Assembly: GCA_050732575.1 (NCBI GenBank)
Contig: JBOHRF010000042.1
Location: forward strand, 1 to 26,674
Direction of reading: 5' to 3'
From: JBBDWZ01 sp050732575
GTDB taxonomy: Bacteria; Gemmatimonadota; Gemmatimonadetes; Longimicrobiales; RSA9
DNA length: 26,674 nt
The position numbers and the translations under genes are program-made. Under the pieces are notes generated by a model. It was not told the origin of the DNA. It saw only the letters and a list, made by a program, of their open reading frames with translations, and searched no databases. Below are positions 7,644-17,797 of the stretch, piece after piece (the stretch's first letter is position 1; each line of letters starts with the position of its first letter).

Positions 7644-10013
7644 ATGCGCGACGACGTGCTTGGTGCCATACGCAAGGCTGTCGGAAACGCCTTCGAGATC
7701 CTGGGTGAAATGGGTCGTGAGGGCGATCAGGCGGTCGCCTACCTGGCGCGCGAAAATGATACGGGCGGGCTGGTCGCTCTGAAGCTGGAAAAAGAGGAAG
7801 CCGAAGCGTCCGATTCGGATCTGTCCCTGACCGTGCGTAGACAATTGGACGCGTCCGTGCCGGCGCAATCGGAGCAGTGCGCTTTCTGCCAGGCCGTGGT
7901 CAAGACCTGGACGCGCTTTTGTCCCAGCTGTTCGCGTGACTTGTCGGGGCGCGGCCAAACCGACAATACCGGTCAGGAGCAGCTGCGCGCGGAAGTACGG
8001 CGCGCCGCTGCCGGCCGTTATGAGCTGCTGGGCGAGATGCCGCGCGCCGAGGGCGGGCGTCCGGTCTTTTTTGGGCGTAGAAACGATACGGGTGAAATCG
8101 TGGCGCTGCGTCTGGATCGCGTGGCGGAAGGCGAAGACAAATTCGCCGTCAGTGTCACCCAGATGTTGCGTGCGGTCAGGGCCGATGCACTTGGCCAGGG
8201 CAGTGCACGCACGCCCGATGTAAAGTTGCGCGACGCACTGACCCGCCCGGGCGCAGCTCAGCCCGCGCCGCCCGCAGACAGCAAGGCACCCGAGCCCGGC
8301 AGGACGCAGGCGGCCGCGTATTTCTGCCCCACGTGCGGCGCCGAATACGAGGCCGGCGTGTGGTTCTGTCCACGCGACGGCTCCGCGGTCAAGCCCAGGT
8401 TTGCCGGGGCGGATCTGGTGGGCCGCATTGTCGCCGGGCGGTATCGAATTGTGCGCAAGATTGGTGAAGGCGGCATGGGTCAGGTCTTCTACGCCGAACA
8501 TGTGCGCATCGGGAAAGCCTTCGCGCTCAAGATCATGAACCCGGCGTTCAAGAGTGATCCGGAAGCGCTGGGCCGGTTCGGTCGTGAGGCTGCACACGCC
8601 AGCCGCATCGACCATCCGCACGTGGCCGCCGTGCAGGACTTCGGTGAATCCGAGGATGGCCTGATCTTCCTGGCCATGGAATATGCGCAGGGCAAACGGC
8701 TGACCGAGATCCTGGCAGAGGAAGGCGCGCTGCCGCCGCAACGGGCCGCCGAAATTGCGCGCCAGATCGCCGACGCACTGGCCGCCGCACACCAGCAGAG
8801 CATTGTGCACCGCGATCTCAAACCCGACAACGTCATCGTCGACCACCGCGGCGAGCGGGACGTTACCAAAGTCGTGGACTTCGGAATTGCCAAAGCCATC
8901 GAATCCGAAGCTTCTCAGAAACTGACGCGCACCGGGTTCGTGGTCGGCACGCCCAAGTATATGAGCCCGGAGCAGCTGATTGCTGATCCGGTGGATGGTC
9001 GCAGTGATGTCTACAGCCTGGGCTGCATTCTGTACGAGATGCTGGTGGGCGAACCCGTCTTCAGTGCGCCTACCGGCGAGGCGATGATCACGCGCCGGCT
9101 GACCGAGCCGCCGCCCAGTCCGCGGCGCAAGAACGCGCGCATAACCAAAGAGCTGGACCAGATCGTTCTGCGCGCCATGGCGCGCGCGCCTGGTGATCGC
9201 TTTGCCAGCGCGGAAGAAATGCGTGACGCCCTGGCTTCATCCGCCGCCGTGCCCGCAACCCGCAGCGCCGCAGCGTCCGCAAAACCGGCGGTTGCCAAAG
9301 CGCGCTCCACCCAACGACAGGCTCGTCTGGCGGGAGAAGCGCGCGCGCCAGAAGCCGGGCAATCCGTGTTACCCAGAGTTTGGACCGGTGCGGGGGTCAT
9401 GGCTCTCCTGGCCGTCGTCGTGACGGTCGTTGCGCTCGCGTTGCGCGGACCCGATGGCAGTGAGACGACTCCGCGGTCGTCATCAGATCAAACCGGTGCG
9501 CCCGATGCCGGTCCGCCGCCTGTCGTGCCGCCGCAGACGCGGGTGGATACTCCTGCCACCGGTCCGTCCAGGCCTGTGGTTGAGCCCACACCACAAGCAC
9601 CACCACGGCCAACGCCCACTCGTGAGACAACGCCCACACGCGCGCAACGTGATTCACCCGTGGTCAGCCGTCCGGTCGAGCGCACGCCGCCGCCCGTGGT
9701 GCCGCCACCAGTGCCGACCGTACCCAGTGCCGCAGGCGTGGACAGCGTGCGCGACCTGTTGACGCGCGGTTCAGGCCTCAAGGACTCGGGTGACTATGGC
9801 GGAGCCTTTGGTTCCATTCGGAGTGCTCGTGCGCGCATCTCAACGTTGCGCGCGGCGTTTCCCAGCGCCGCCATTCTCAACACACTGGAGCGCGAGCACG
9901 CTGAGCTATTGCGGACCACCATCAACGCATGTCAGGCCTATCGAGATGTTCGGATCAGTCTCGGTTTGCCGCCTCCCGAATGCACCACGGGCGGCAATGG
10001 AACGGGAAGGTGA
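7644..10013 (+). CDS. Transmembrane Ser/Thr protein kinase with two zinc ribbons and duplicated N-lobe-like modules
   Basis: The protein has 789 residues from the ATG at 7644. The frame is open back to 7437, but that extension is encoded by the palindromic gap. A Hanks-type kinase spans about 265-530: glycine loop GEGGMGQ (274-280), ATP lysine K296, HRDLKPDN with catalytic D391, DFG at 412-414, and GTPKYMSPEQ (435-444) as activation segment end. Upstream are Cys pairs C79/C82 with C93/C96, and C228/C231 with C242 (CPRDG), both zinc-ribbon-like. Residues 12-50 and 123-160 each resemble the start of a kinase N-lobe (EILGEMGREG to VALKL, and YELLGEM to VALRL). One membrane segment (about 580-600) is followed by a Pro/Thr-rich stretch and a helical C-terminal domain. 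The kinase should act in the cytoplasm, with the C-terminal part outside. It heads an operon with the next two genes. Confidence 0.9.
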   Translation: MRDDVLGAIRKAVGNAFEILGEMGREGDQAVAYLARENDTGGLVALKLEKEEAEASDSDLSLTVRRQLDASVPAQSEQCAFCQAVVKTWTRFCPSCSRDLSGRGQTDNTGQEQLRAEVRRAAAGRYELLGEMPRAEGGRPVFFGRRNDTGEIVALRLDRVAEGEDKFAVSVTQMLRAVRADALGQGSARTPDVKLRDALTRPGAAQPAPPADSKAPEPGRTQAAAYFCPTCGAEYEAGVWFCPRDGSAVKPRFAGADLVGRIVAGRYRIVRKIGEGGMGQVFYAEHVRIGKAFALKIMNPAFKSDPEALGRFGREAAHASRIDHPHVAAVQDFGESEDGLIFLAMEYAQGKRLTEILAEEGALPPQRAAEIARQIADALAAAHQQSIVHRDLKPDNVIVDHRGERDVTKVVDFGIAKAIESEASQKLTRTGFVVGTPKYMSPEQLIADPVDGRSDVYSLGCILYEMLVGEPVFSAPTGEAMITRRLTEPPPSPRRKNARITKELDQIVLRAMARAPGDRFASAEEMRDALASSAAVPATRSAAASAKPAVAKARSTQRQARLAGEARAPEAGQSVLPRVWTGAGVMALLAVVVTVVALALRGPDGSETTPRSSSDQTGAPDAGPPPVVPPQTRVDTPATGPSRPVVEPTPQAPPRPTPTRETTPTRAQRDSPVVSRPVERTPPPVVPPPVPTVPSAAGVDSVRDLLTRGSGLKDSGDYGGAFGSIRSARARISTLRAAFPSAAILNTLEREHAELLRTTINACQAYRDVRISLGLPPPECTTGGNGTGR

Positions 10014-10018
10014 ACGTT

Positions 10019-10792
10019 ATGGCAGACAGATACGGGGCTTTCGTTGCTGCGCTGGTATTCGCCGGTGCCATGCAACTTCCAATGCGCGCGCACGCTCAGG
10101 AAGCGCGCGCCATGAATCTGACCCAGATCGAGCGCCTGTTCGCGGCCGGTGTGAATGCCACGCAAATCCTGCAAACAGCGCGTGAAGCCTGCATTGATTT
10201 CCGCATCGACACGGCGGCCGAGCAGCGCCTGACGCGTGCAGGCGCCAACGCCGAGTTCCTTACATCGTTACGCCAGGTGTGTTTCCGCGGCGCTCCGCCT
10301 CCGGTTCAACCGCAGCCGCAACCCCAGCCGCAGCCGCAAGTACAACCGCCTCGCCCTGCCACACCGCGTCCCGACTACAATCCGGGATCGGCCATGACGC
10401 GCAGTCTGCTGGTGCCCGGGCTCGGCCAGTTCTACACGGGCCGTCCGGCGCTGGGCGCGTTGTTCATGGCTGCCTGGGGTGGCGCGTTGGGCCTGGGAGT
10501 GCTGACGCAGGAAGTGACCATCGAATGCCTGGAGCGTGTGACCGGTACCTGTCCATCCGATCAAGTGCGGGGCGAGGTCACGCGCCGACCGATGCTCATG
10601 GTTGGTGTGGGCGGTGCAGTGGCCGTGGCCGTGATCAGTGCGCTGGAAGCCAGCTCGGCGGCCAAACGCGCCAACCGGCGCGCGGGCGGTGACGGCGCCA
10701 TGAATGCGCTCAACACTTCCGCGATCATGCCTTCCATCAGGATGCAGCCGGGCGGTGCCGTTGCCCTCGGATTGCGCGTGCGCGTGTGGTAA
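10019..10792 (+). CDS. Secreted/membrane protein with short helical domain, PQ-rich linker and hydrophobic C-terminal part
   Basis: This 257-residue protein starts at the ATG at 10019, which has GGGAAGG upstream; earlier in-frame starts lie within the kinase gene. A signal peptide covers about 1-27 (ending AHAQ). Residues 32-88 form a small helical domain with two cysteines (C58, C88) and the pattern GVNATQILQTAREACIDFRI, reminiscent of short repeats in other kinase-linked exported proteins. A Pro/Gln repeat linker covers about 94-118. Residues 127-165 (LLVPGLGQFYTGR) and 191-208 are hydrophobic and likely membrane-embedded, with a TECLERVTGTC-like Cys pair (C170, C178) between them. It starts 5 bases after the kinase stop and ends 5 bases before the RCC1 gene, so it is almost certainly co-transcribed. 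Function unknown. Confidence 0.72.
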   Translation: MADRYGAFVAALVFAGAMQLPMRAHAQEARAMNLTQIERLFAAGVNATQILQTAREACIDFRIDTAAEQRLTRAGANAEFLTSLRQVCFRGAPPPVQPQPQPQPQPQVQPPRPATPRPDYNPGSAMTRSLLVPGLGQFYTGRPALGALFMAAWGGALGLGVLTQEVTIECLERVTGTCPSDQVRGEVTRRPMLMVGVGGAVAVAVISALEASSAAKRANRRAGGDGAMNALNTSAIMPSIRMQPGGAVALGLRVRVW

Positions 10793-10797
10793 CGAAC

Positions 10798-13545
10798 ATG
10801 CGCACTCGACATCTCACCGTAATGGTGCTGGGAGCGGCCGCACTGGTCCTCACTTCCTGCAAGGAAACGCTGCTTCAGGTTGTAGAAGTCGCCACCGTAG
10901 AAATCAGCGGGGGTTCCGGGCCGGTGCTGATTGGCGTGCAACGGCAGTTTACCGCGCGCCCGCGCGATGATCGAGGTAACGAGCTGACGCGCCGCCCGGT
11001 GATCTGGTCGAGCAGCAATCCAACGGTCGCCCCGGTCGACGCAAACGGCAATGTGGTCGGCATGACGGCGGGATCGGCCACCATCATGGCAACGGTCGAG
11101 GGTGTTGCGGGATCGGCCAGCATCGACGTGCACTTTCCCGCTCCTGCGATTACCGCGCTCAATCCGCCTTCGGGTGCGGAGCGCGGCAACGCCTTTCAGC
11201 TGACTGTTACCGGCACGGGTTTCTTCCCGACATCGGGCGTACGCTGGAACGGCACAGCACGACCCACGACCTTCGTCAACGCCACTACGTTGCGGGCCGA
11301 CATTCCAGCCAGCGACCTGACGCAACCGCGTCACGCCGAAGTCACCGTGGTCACGCCCGCACCGGGTGGCGGTACCAGCGCGGTGCGCAGTTTCACGGTG
11401 CGCATCAACGTGACAAGCCCTGCTCTTGCCCTGGGCACCGATCACACCTGTGCTCTCACTGGTACCACGGCGTACTGCTGGGGGGCCAATGGAGGCGGTG
11501 AAATTGGCGATGGCACGACCACCGATCGCCTGGCACCGACCGCCGTGGCTGGCAACATCAGTTTTGTGGCCATCAGTTCATTCAATAACGTAACCTGCGG
11601 ACTCGACCTGATAGGTCTGGCCTACTGCTGGGGGGCCGGTGCCAACCAGCGGGGCGCGGGCGGAGCCGCGACGACCAATGTGCCCAACGCCGTGGTGGAC
11701 GGCCGGCAGTACCGCGCGATCAGCGTTGGGGCTTCGCATTCGTGTGCCATAGACCTGACCGGAGCGGCCTGGTGCTGGGGGTCAGGATTTGCCGGTGCCC
11801 TTGGCAATGGCGCGACGGCCAGTCAGAACCGGCCCACCGCTGTTGCAGGCGGACAAATATTCACAGCCATTGCGAGCGGTCAGAGTTTCAGCTGCGGCGT
11901 GCTGGTCTCGGGTCCAACCTACTGCTGGGGCGACAACCAGTCTGGTCAGATGGGCGACGGCACGACTACCGGTCGTCTGACGCCGGCTCCGTCGCACTCG
12001 CTCGGCATCATCGCGCTGGCCGTTGGGACTCGTCACGCCTGCGGACGAACCAACGGTGGCGGGGTTTATTGCTGGGGATCGGGCTTCCAGGGCCAGCTGG
12101 GCAACGGCGCATTCGTTCAAACTTCACAGCCGTTGCTCGTGGGTGGACTGATCGCTGCCACCGTCACTGCCAGTGCGGATCAGTCGTGCGCCGTTACCGC
12201 GGCGGGCAGCGTCCTGTGTTGGGGTGATAACCTGCACGGGCAACTGGGCATTGGCAGCACTGTCGATCGCAACGCTCCAACGCAGCTTAGTGGCCTGCCC
12301 GCCGTTCGAGAAATCGCAAACGGCGACCGCCACAGCTGCGCACTGACCACTACCGCACAGGTTTATTGCTGGGGGACGAAGGGTCGCGGCCAGTTGGGGG
12401 ACGGCGCGGTCGCCGTCCGCTATATACCGGCCGCCGTCACGGGCGGCGGCACGTTCTTGCAGGTGCAAACGGGCGATGAATTCACCTGCGGCCTGCGCAC
12501 GAATGGCCGTATCGCGTGTTGGGGTTCGGGTGGGTCCGGCCAAATCGGAAACGGCGCCATCAACGATGCCAGCGCACCCGCAGACATTTCCTCGGCGGCG
12601 ACGTTCACCGCAGTCATCACGGGCGGCAGCTTTGCCTGTGGCATTGTGAGCGGAACGCGCGCGGCAAACTGCTGGGGCAACAACATTGCCGGCCAGCTCG
12701 GCAACGGCGTGACCGCCCCCAGTGCGGTGACGCCCACGGTCGTGAATGGCCCGCACCAGTGGCAGATGCTCAGTGCGGGCAGCCAGCACACGTGCGGACT
12801 GGCAGCGACGGGACTGGTCTACTGTTGGGGCAACAACAGCTCGGGCCAACTCGGGAATGGAACCGTGAGCTCTTCATCGTCGCCCGTCCAGATGACCGGG
12901 CCGGGTGGGCTCACGTACCGGAGTGTGCATTCCGGAACCAGTCATGCCTGCGCCGCAGCAACCACGGGCGTTGTGTATTGTTGGGGCAACAACGGAAATG
13001 GCCAGGTCGGCGACGGCAGCCTCACCGCTCGAACCCTTCCCGTTCTGGTGAGCGGGCTAACCGGCATTGTCGAGCTGGCGGGAGGCTACTTCCATACCTG
13101 TGCTCGAAGCGGTGCGGGCCTGATCTGGTGCTGGGGCTCAAATGGTGTGGGCGAGATCGGCAACGGCCAAACAAGCGGCAATGTTCTAACGCCGGCCCAG
13201 GTCGTGGGCGGCAACGTCTATCGTTCGCTCACCGTAGGGCGTCAGGTGACCTGCGCCGTCACCCCCACGGATCAGGGCTTCTGCTGGGGCCTCAACTTTG
13301 AAGGCGAGTTGGGCATTGGCTCAACCCAGGTCTTTGCCTCCTCACCCGTGGCCGTTGCCCCAGGCATGGCCTGGAGCTCGATCGATTCTCACAACGTCCA
13401 CACCTGCGGTGTCATCATTAGCGGCGCGGCCTATTGTTGGGGCTATATGCGGCTCGGTGAGTTGGGCACCGGTCAGAGCGGTATCGAGACCACACCCAGG
13501 CGCGTTCAGGGCGGGGTCTTTTCTCAACTCCGACCATTCTCGTAG
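10798..13545 (+). CDS. RCC1-repeat lipoprotein with BIG2-like and IPT/TIG-like domains (14 blades)
   Basis: The protein has 915 residues. The N-terminus has a lipoprotein signal with lipobox LTSC (C21). Residues about 30-108 resemble a BIG2 Ig-like domain (WSSSNPTVAPVDANG, then GSATIMA). Residues about 112-205 resemble an IPT/TIG domain (LNPPSGAERGNAFQLTVTG). From about 208 to the end there are 14 RCC1-type repeats of about 50 residues, each containing a CWG followed by a G.(L/I/M)G(N/D)G-like segment. RCC1 propellers have seven blades, so this reads as two complete propellers. Every blade has a second Cys 9-11 residues before the CWG. The protein should be anchored in the outer membrane or periplasm and exposed; secreted RCC1 proteins are poorly characterised, so a binding or adhesion role is inference. 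The ATG at 10798 is preferred over the GTG at 10786 because it starts the lipoprotein signal. Confidence 0.88.
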   Translation: MRTRHLTVMVLGAAALVLTSCKETLLQVVEVATVEISGGSGPVLIGVQRQFTARPRDDRGNELTRRPVIWSSSNPTVAPVDANGNVVGMTAGSATIMATVEGVAGSASIDVHFPAPAITALNPPSGAERGNAFQLTVTGTGFFPTSGVRWNGTARPTTFVNATTLRADIPASDLTQPRHAEVTVVTPAPGGGTSAVRSFTVRINVTSPALALGTDHTCALTGTTAYCWGANGGGEIGDGTTTDRLAPTAVAGNISFVAISSFNNVTCGLDLIGLAYCWGAGANQRGAGGAATTNVPNAVVDGRQYRAISVGASHSCAIDLTGAAWCWGSGFAGALGNGATASQNRPTAVAGGQIFTAIASGQSFSCGVLVSGPTYCWGDNQSGQMGDGTTTGRLTPAPSHSLGIIALAVGTRHACGRTNGGGVYCWGSGFQGQLGNGAFVQTSQPLLVGGLIAATVTASADQSCAVTAAGSVLCWGDNLHGQLGIGSTVDRNAPTQLSGLPAVREIANGDRHSCALTTTAQVYCWGTKGRGQLGDGAVAVRYIPAAVTGGGTFLQVQTGDEFTCGLRTNGRIACWGSGGSGQIGNGAINDASAPADISSAATFTAVITGGSFACGIVSGTRAANCWGNNIAGQLGNGVTAPSAVTPTVVNGPHQWQMLSAGSQHTCGLAATGLVYCWGNNSSGQLGNGTVSSSSSPVQMTGPGGLTYRSVHSGTSHACAAATTGVVYCWGNNGNGQVGDGSLTARTLPVLVSGLTGIVELAGGYFHTCARSGAGLIWCWGSNGVGEIGNGQTSGNVLTPAQVVGGNVYRSLTVGRQVTCAVTPTDQGFCWGLNFEGELGIGSTQVFASSPVAVAPGMAWSSIDSHNVHTCGVIISGAAYCWGYMRLGELGTGQSGIETTPRRVQGGVFSQLRPFS

Positions 13546-13594
13546 TCCGGTAGTCCCGGCTACTCCGGTCATGCCGCGCCGCGCAGGACCGGAG
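13546..13594. repeat. Short-motif array and hairpin after the RCC1 gene
   Basis: Directly after the RCC1 stop come three similar 8-9 base units (TAGTCCGG, TAGTCCCGG, CTACTCCGG). A perfect 8-base inverted repeat pairs 13563-13570 (CTCCGGTC) with 13587-13594 (GACCGGAG) around a 16-base GC-rich loop. It could act as a transcript-end hairpin, but there is no T-tract after it. It falls in the 96-base gap before the M64 peptidase gene. Confidence 0.5.
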
Positions 13595-13641
13595 AATCGC
13601 AAGGCCAAACGACGTTCGAATCACATCCTTTTCGCACGGTG

Positions 13642-15851
13642 ATGGCATCGATGCTACGAAGAATTCCGTTCGTGTTCGCAATAGTCTTGGCGACAGGATT
13701 TGTACCGGTGAGCGTTGCGGCTCAAGAGAACAGCAATGCGCGGGTGGTCCCCATCCAGGTTACCGGTGACCCCGAGGCTCGCTTCGTTCTGGTCATACTG
13801 GGCGATGGTTACACTACGGCCGAGATGCCGCGCTTCCGCCAGCACGTGGAAAAGCACCTGAACATTTTGTGGAGCCTGGAGCCGTTCCGCAGCTATCGCA
13901 GCTACATCAATGTCTACGCGGTCGAGATCCCATCGGGCCAGTCGGGGATCACGTGTGACCCCGCGCATCGCGAACCGCGCACCACGCCACTGGGGTTGCG
14001 CTTTGGCGGCGGCTGTGAGAATCCAAACGCACGGGGCATCAACGCAGAAGCGGAAGCAGCCCGCACGTTCGCGCGCATGGCCACACCGCACTACGACCAG
14101 ATTCTGGTGATAGCCAATACAGACACCTATGGCGGGATTGGTGGCGCGATTGCCACAACGTCGGGCGGCAACTCGCTCGGTCCCTACATCACGCCGCACG
14201 AGCTGGGACACTCGCTGGGCCGATTGCAGGACGAGTACACGTACAGCGCGCGCGGCGTGGCTGGCCCCGCCTTCACGCGAACCGAACCCAACTCGATTCA
14301 CCACACACTGATCAGGGAAGAGCAGATGCGCGCGCAGCAGCTCAAGTGGTGGCGCTGGCTGGGTGAGCCCAGTGAGTCGGGAGGCGCCATTGGTCGCTAT
14401 GAGGGTGGGCAATCCAGTGTATCGGGCGTGTGGCGACCCAGCAAACATTCCATGATGATCTCGCTGGGCTACTACTTCGATCAGGTGAGCCGCGAACGGA
14501 TGGCACAACGCATCTCCGGCCAGGTCCAGCTCATCGCAGCATCATGGCCTGAAGACATCCCGCTCAACTTCACGCAGGTCGTGTGGATCGAAACGCCGCA
14601 CCCGGTTTTTCACGATCTGAACGTCACCTGGGAAGTGGATGGCCAGGCCATTCCCAACACCAACAACAGTCGCAGCCTTACGCTGGGGTCACTGCGGCTG
14701 GCTCCGGGTCAACACAGAGTCACCGTCAAGGTTGTGGATCCCACGGACTTCGTGCGCGATCCGGTCATCCGCGACACGTCCTTCAGCGCGTCGCGCTCCT
14801 GGCTGGTCGGCGAAGCCGCCGTGACGCCGCCATCCGTGCGCGTGGCCTTCAAGGCATCGACACAAACCGGCCGCGCCGTGAGCGGCAACGAAGTGGTCCA
14901 CGTGGAAACGACGCACCCTGTGGACCGCGTGCTGACCGTGACCTGGCGACTCGATGGCCGCGTGGTGAAGAGTGATGGTGATGGGCGAACGCTGAACCTG
15001 GCGCGCCAAAACCTCAATGCAGGCCGGCACCAGCTCACGGCCACAGTAACGGATCCTGGGAATGCGGGCGGTGCTTCGCAGACGCTTACCTGGACTGTGG
15101 ACAACACGGGGCCGACCGTGACGCAGACATTGTCTCAACCGGTCAGCGTGGTGGACGCTCCAGGCGGTGTCCGGCACTATTTCATGCGCGACCAGTTTAC
15201 CATGAAGCTGGATCCGGCCGACGATCAGCCCGGCTACGTGGTGGCGGAATTCCGCGTCAACGGTGATGGTTGGCACCACTATTACGGTTGGCCCGATGCC
15301 GCGCCCGGTACACCGTTCCTGTTCACGCCGCGCGGGACGACCATCAAGGAACTGGTGTACGGCAGTCTCAGCTCGGAGGGATTGTCGCCGCAGCCATGGG
15401 AGGCGCGTGAGCCCGGGTGGGGCACACATCGCGTCGAATACCGCGCGCGTGATGCGGCCGGCAATGTTGGCGCCACTCGTGAGTTTCGCGTGACCTTCAT
15501 GCCCGCGCCGACCTGTACGGCGACCATCACCGGCCAGCACAGCGGCGAGTTGAACGTGAGCAGCGGTATCACCTGCTTGAATGGAGCAACCGTGACCGGC
15601 GCGGTTAGCGTGTCGGCGGGTGCATCGCTCAGCGCGGTCAACGCGGTGATCCAGGGGCCGCTAACGGCAACCAATGCCACTCTGGTGGAGCTGATCGGCA
15701 CAGCAGTGGCGGGCGCGGTGCGCATCGATGGCACAACGGATCGCCTGACGTTGTTCGGCAATCGACTGGCGCGCGCCCTGGCCTGCGGCGGCAATAACCC
15801 GAACCGATTGAACCTGGTCTCCAACACGGTGCGGGGCGGGACGTCGGGTCA

Positions 15852-15876
<25 letters not shown>
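13642..15876 (+). CDS. Secreted M64-family metallopeptidase with Ig-like and C-terminal beta-solenoid-like region
   Basis: The protein has 744 residues from the ATG at 13642; an ATG at 13651 is also possible and neither has a clear ribosome binding site. A signal peptide covers about 1-28 (ending VAAQ). The catalytic domain starts VILGDGYTTAEM and reaches HELGHSLGRLQDEY, with zinc ligands H186 and H190 and an Asp at 197, matching the HExxH...DEY signature of M64 (IgA-peptidase-like) enzymes. Two Ig-like modules follow (each with an ETxHPV motif), then a domain resembling a final fibronectin-like module (DNTGPTVTQT onward). The C-terminal 110 residues are Thr/Val/Ala-rich short repeats with cysteines (TCTATITG, SSGITCLNG), similar to wall-associated repeats of secreted actinobacterial proteins. 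The substrate is unknown; IgA is not implied by the family name. Confidence 0.87.
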
Positions 15877-16889
<1,013 letters not shown>

Positions 16890-16915
16890 TGCCCTCTGAA
16901 ACCTCTGTGTGATTG

Positions 16916-17797
16916 ATGTCTGCGCTGTCGCCTGCCGTAGTAGCCGCCGTGCGCGATCTGGAGCTGGCCGCACGCCTGGTAGTGGAAGGCCTGCGCGCGG
17001 GCCACCATCGCAGTCCGTTCCACGGCTATAGCGCCGAGTTTCAGCAGCATCGCCCCTACCGCGCAGGCGACGATCTCAAGTATCTGGACTGGAAGATCCT
17101 GGCCCGCACGGATCGGCTTTATTCCCGACAGTTCCGCGAAACCACCAGCATGTCGGTCATGATCGTGCTGGATGCCAGTGCGTCCATGGGTTTTCCCGAG
17201 CACGAGCTTTCCAAATTCCGCTACGCTTCACTGGTGGCCGCATCGTTGGCGTATCTCATCTCAACCCAGGGTGACGCGGTCGGTTTGATGACCATGACCG
17301 GAGATGCACTCCGCTACCTGCCTGCACGCGGCGGCCGCCCGCATCTGCGCTCGCTGGTTGCACGGCTGGATCGATTGAGCCCGAGCGGTCACTGGCAGCC
17401 GCAACGCGTGGTCGCGCGTGCGGCCGAACTGCTCGATCGGCGCGGCGTGGTGCTGGTAATCTCCGACTTTTACGACGCAGAGGAGGAGACGCGTCGCGAG
17501 TTGCGGCGCGCGGCCAGGCGCGGCCACGATGTGGCCATGCTGCAGATCATCTCGCCGGAAGAGCAGTCGTTTCCTTACCAGGGCGCGCTCGAAATGCAGG
17601 ACCTGGAATCCGGGGAACGCCGCCTCATCGACGCGGCCGCTGCGCAGGTTTCCTATCGGAAGGCTATGTCTGACTTTCTCGAACGCTGCCGGAGTGGCGC
17701 GCATCGGGATGGATTGGAATACGCGTTGATGTCCACGGACACACCACCCGAGCGCGCCCTGCGCGCCTACCTGCTGCGCCGCGCCGCGCCCGCATGA
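16916..17797 (+). CDS. DUF58 protein with VWA-like metal-site motif
   Basis: This 293-residue protein carries the DUF58 signature (FHGYSAEFQQHRPYRAGDD, then LDWKILARTDRLY) near residues 35-68. It then has a VWA-like region starting VMIVLDASASM, with a DxSxS metal-coordinating motif at D86/S88/S90, and ISDFYDAEEE further on. DUF58 proteins are encoded almost always next to MoxR and are thought to be its substrates or partners. The gene lies 26 bases after moxR and overlaps the next gene by four bases (ATGA). Its start, ATG at 16916, follows an in-frame TTG; the ATG is preferred. No membrane segment is evident, so it is likely cytoplasmic or membrane-peripheral. Confidence 0.9.
   Translation: MSALSPAVVAAVRDLELAARLVVEGLRAGHHRSPFHGYSAEFQQHRPYRAGDDLKYLDWKILARTDRLYSRQFRETTSMSVMIVLDASASMGFPEHELSKFRYASLVAASLAYLISTQGDAVGLMTMTGDALRYLPARGGRPHLRSLVARLDRLSPSGHWQPQRVVARAAELLDRRGVVLVISDFYDAEEETRRELRRAARRGHDVAMLQIISPEEQSFPYQGALEMQDLESGERRLIDAAAAQVSYRKAMSDFLERCRSGAHRDGLEYALMSTDTPPERALRAYLLRRAAPA

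Noticed and set aside
7593..8846. 417-codon frame on the minus strand opposite the kinase gene
   Set aside because: It is a GC-rich shadow of a gene with clear kinase and zinc-ribbon motifs, and it shows no family motif of its own.
10561..11445. 294-codon minus-strand frame across the gap between the membrane protein and the RCC1 gene
   Set aside because: It crosses two well-supported plus-strand genes with consistent signals and motifs; its own translation is Arg/Gly/His-biased.
11470..13450. Regular spacing of TGCTGGGG-like sequences at about 150-base intervals, considered as a DNA repeat array or CRISPR
   Set aside because: The spacing is the codon-level trace of the CWG motif in RCC1 repeats; intervening DNA is coding and is not spacer-like.
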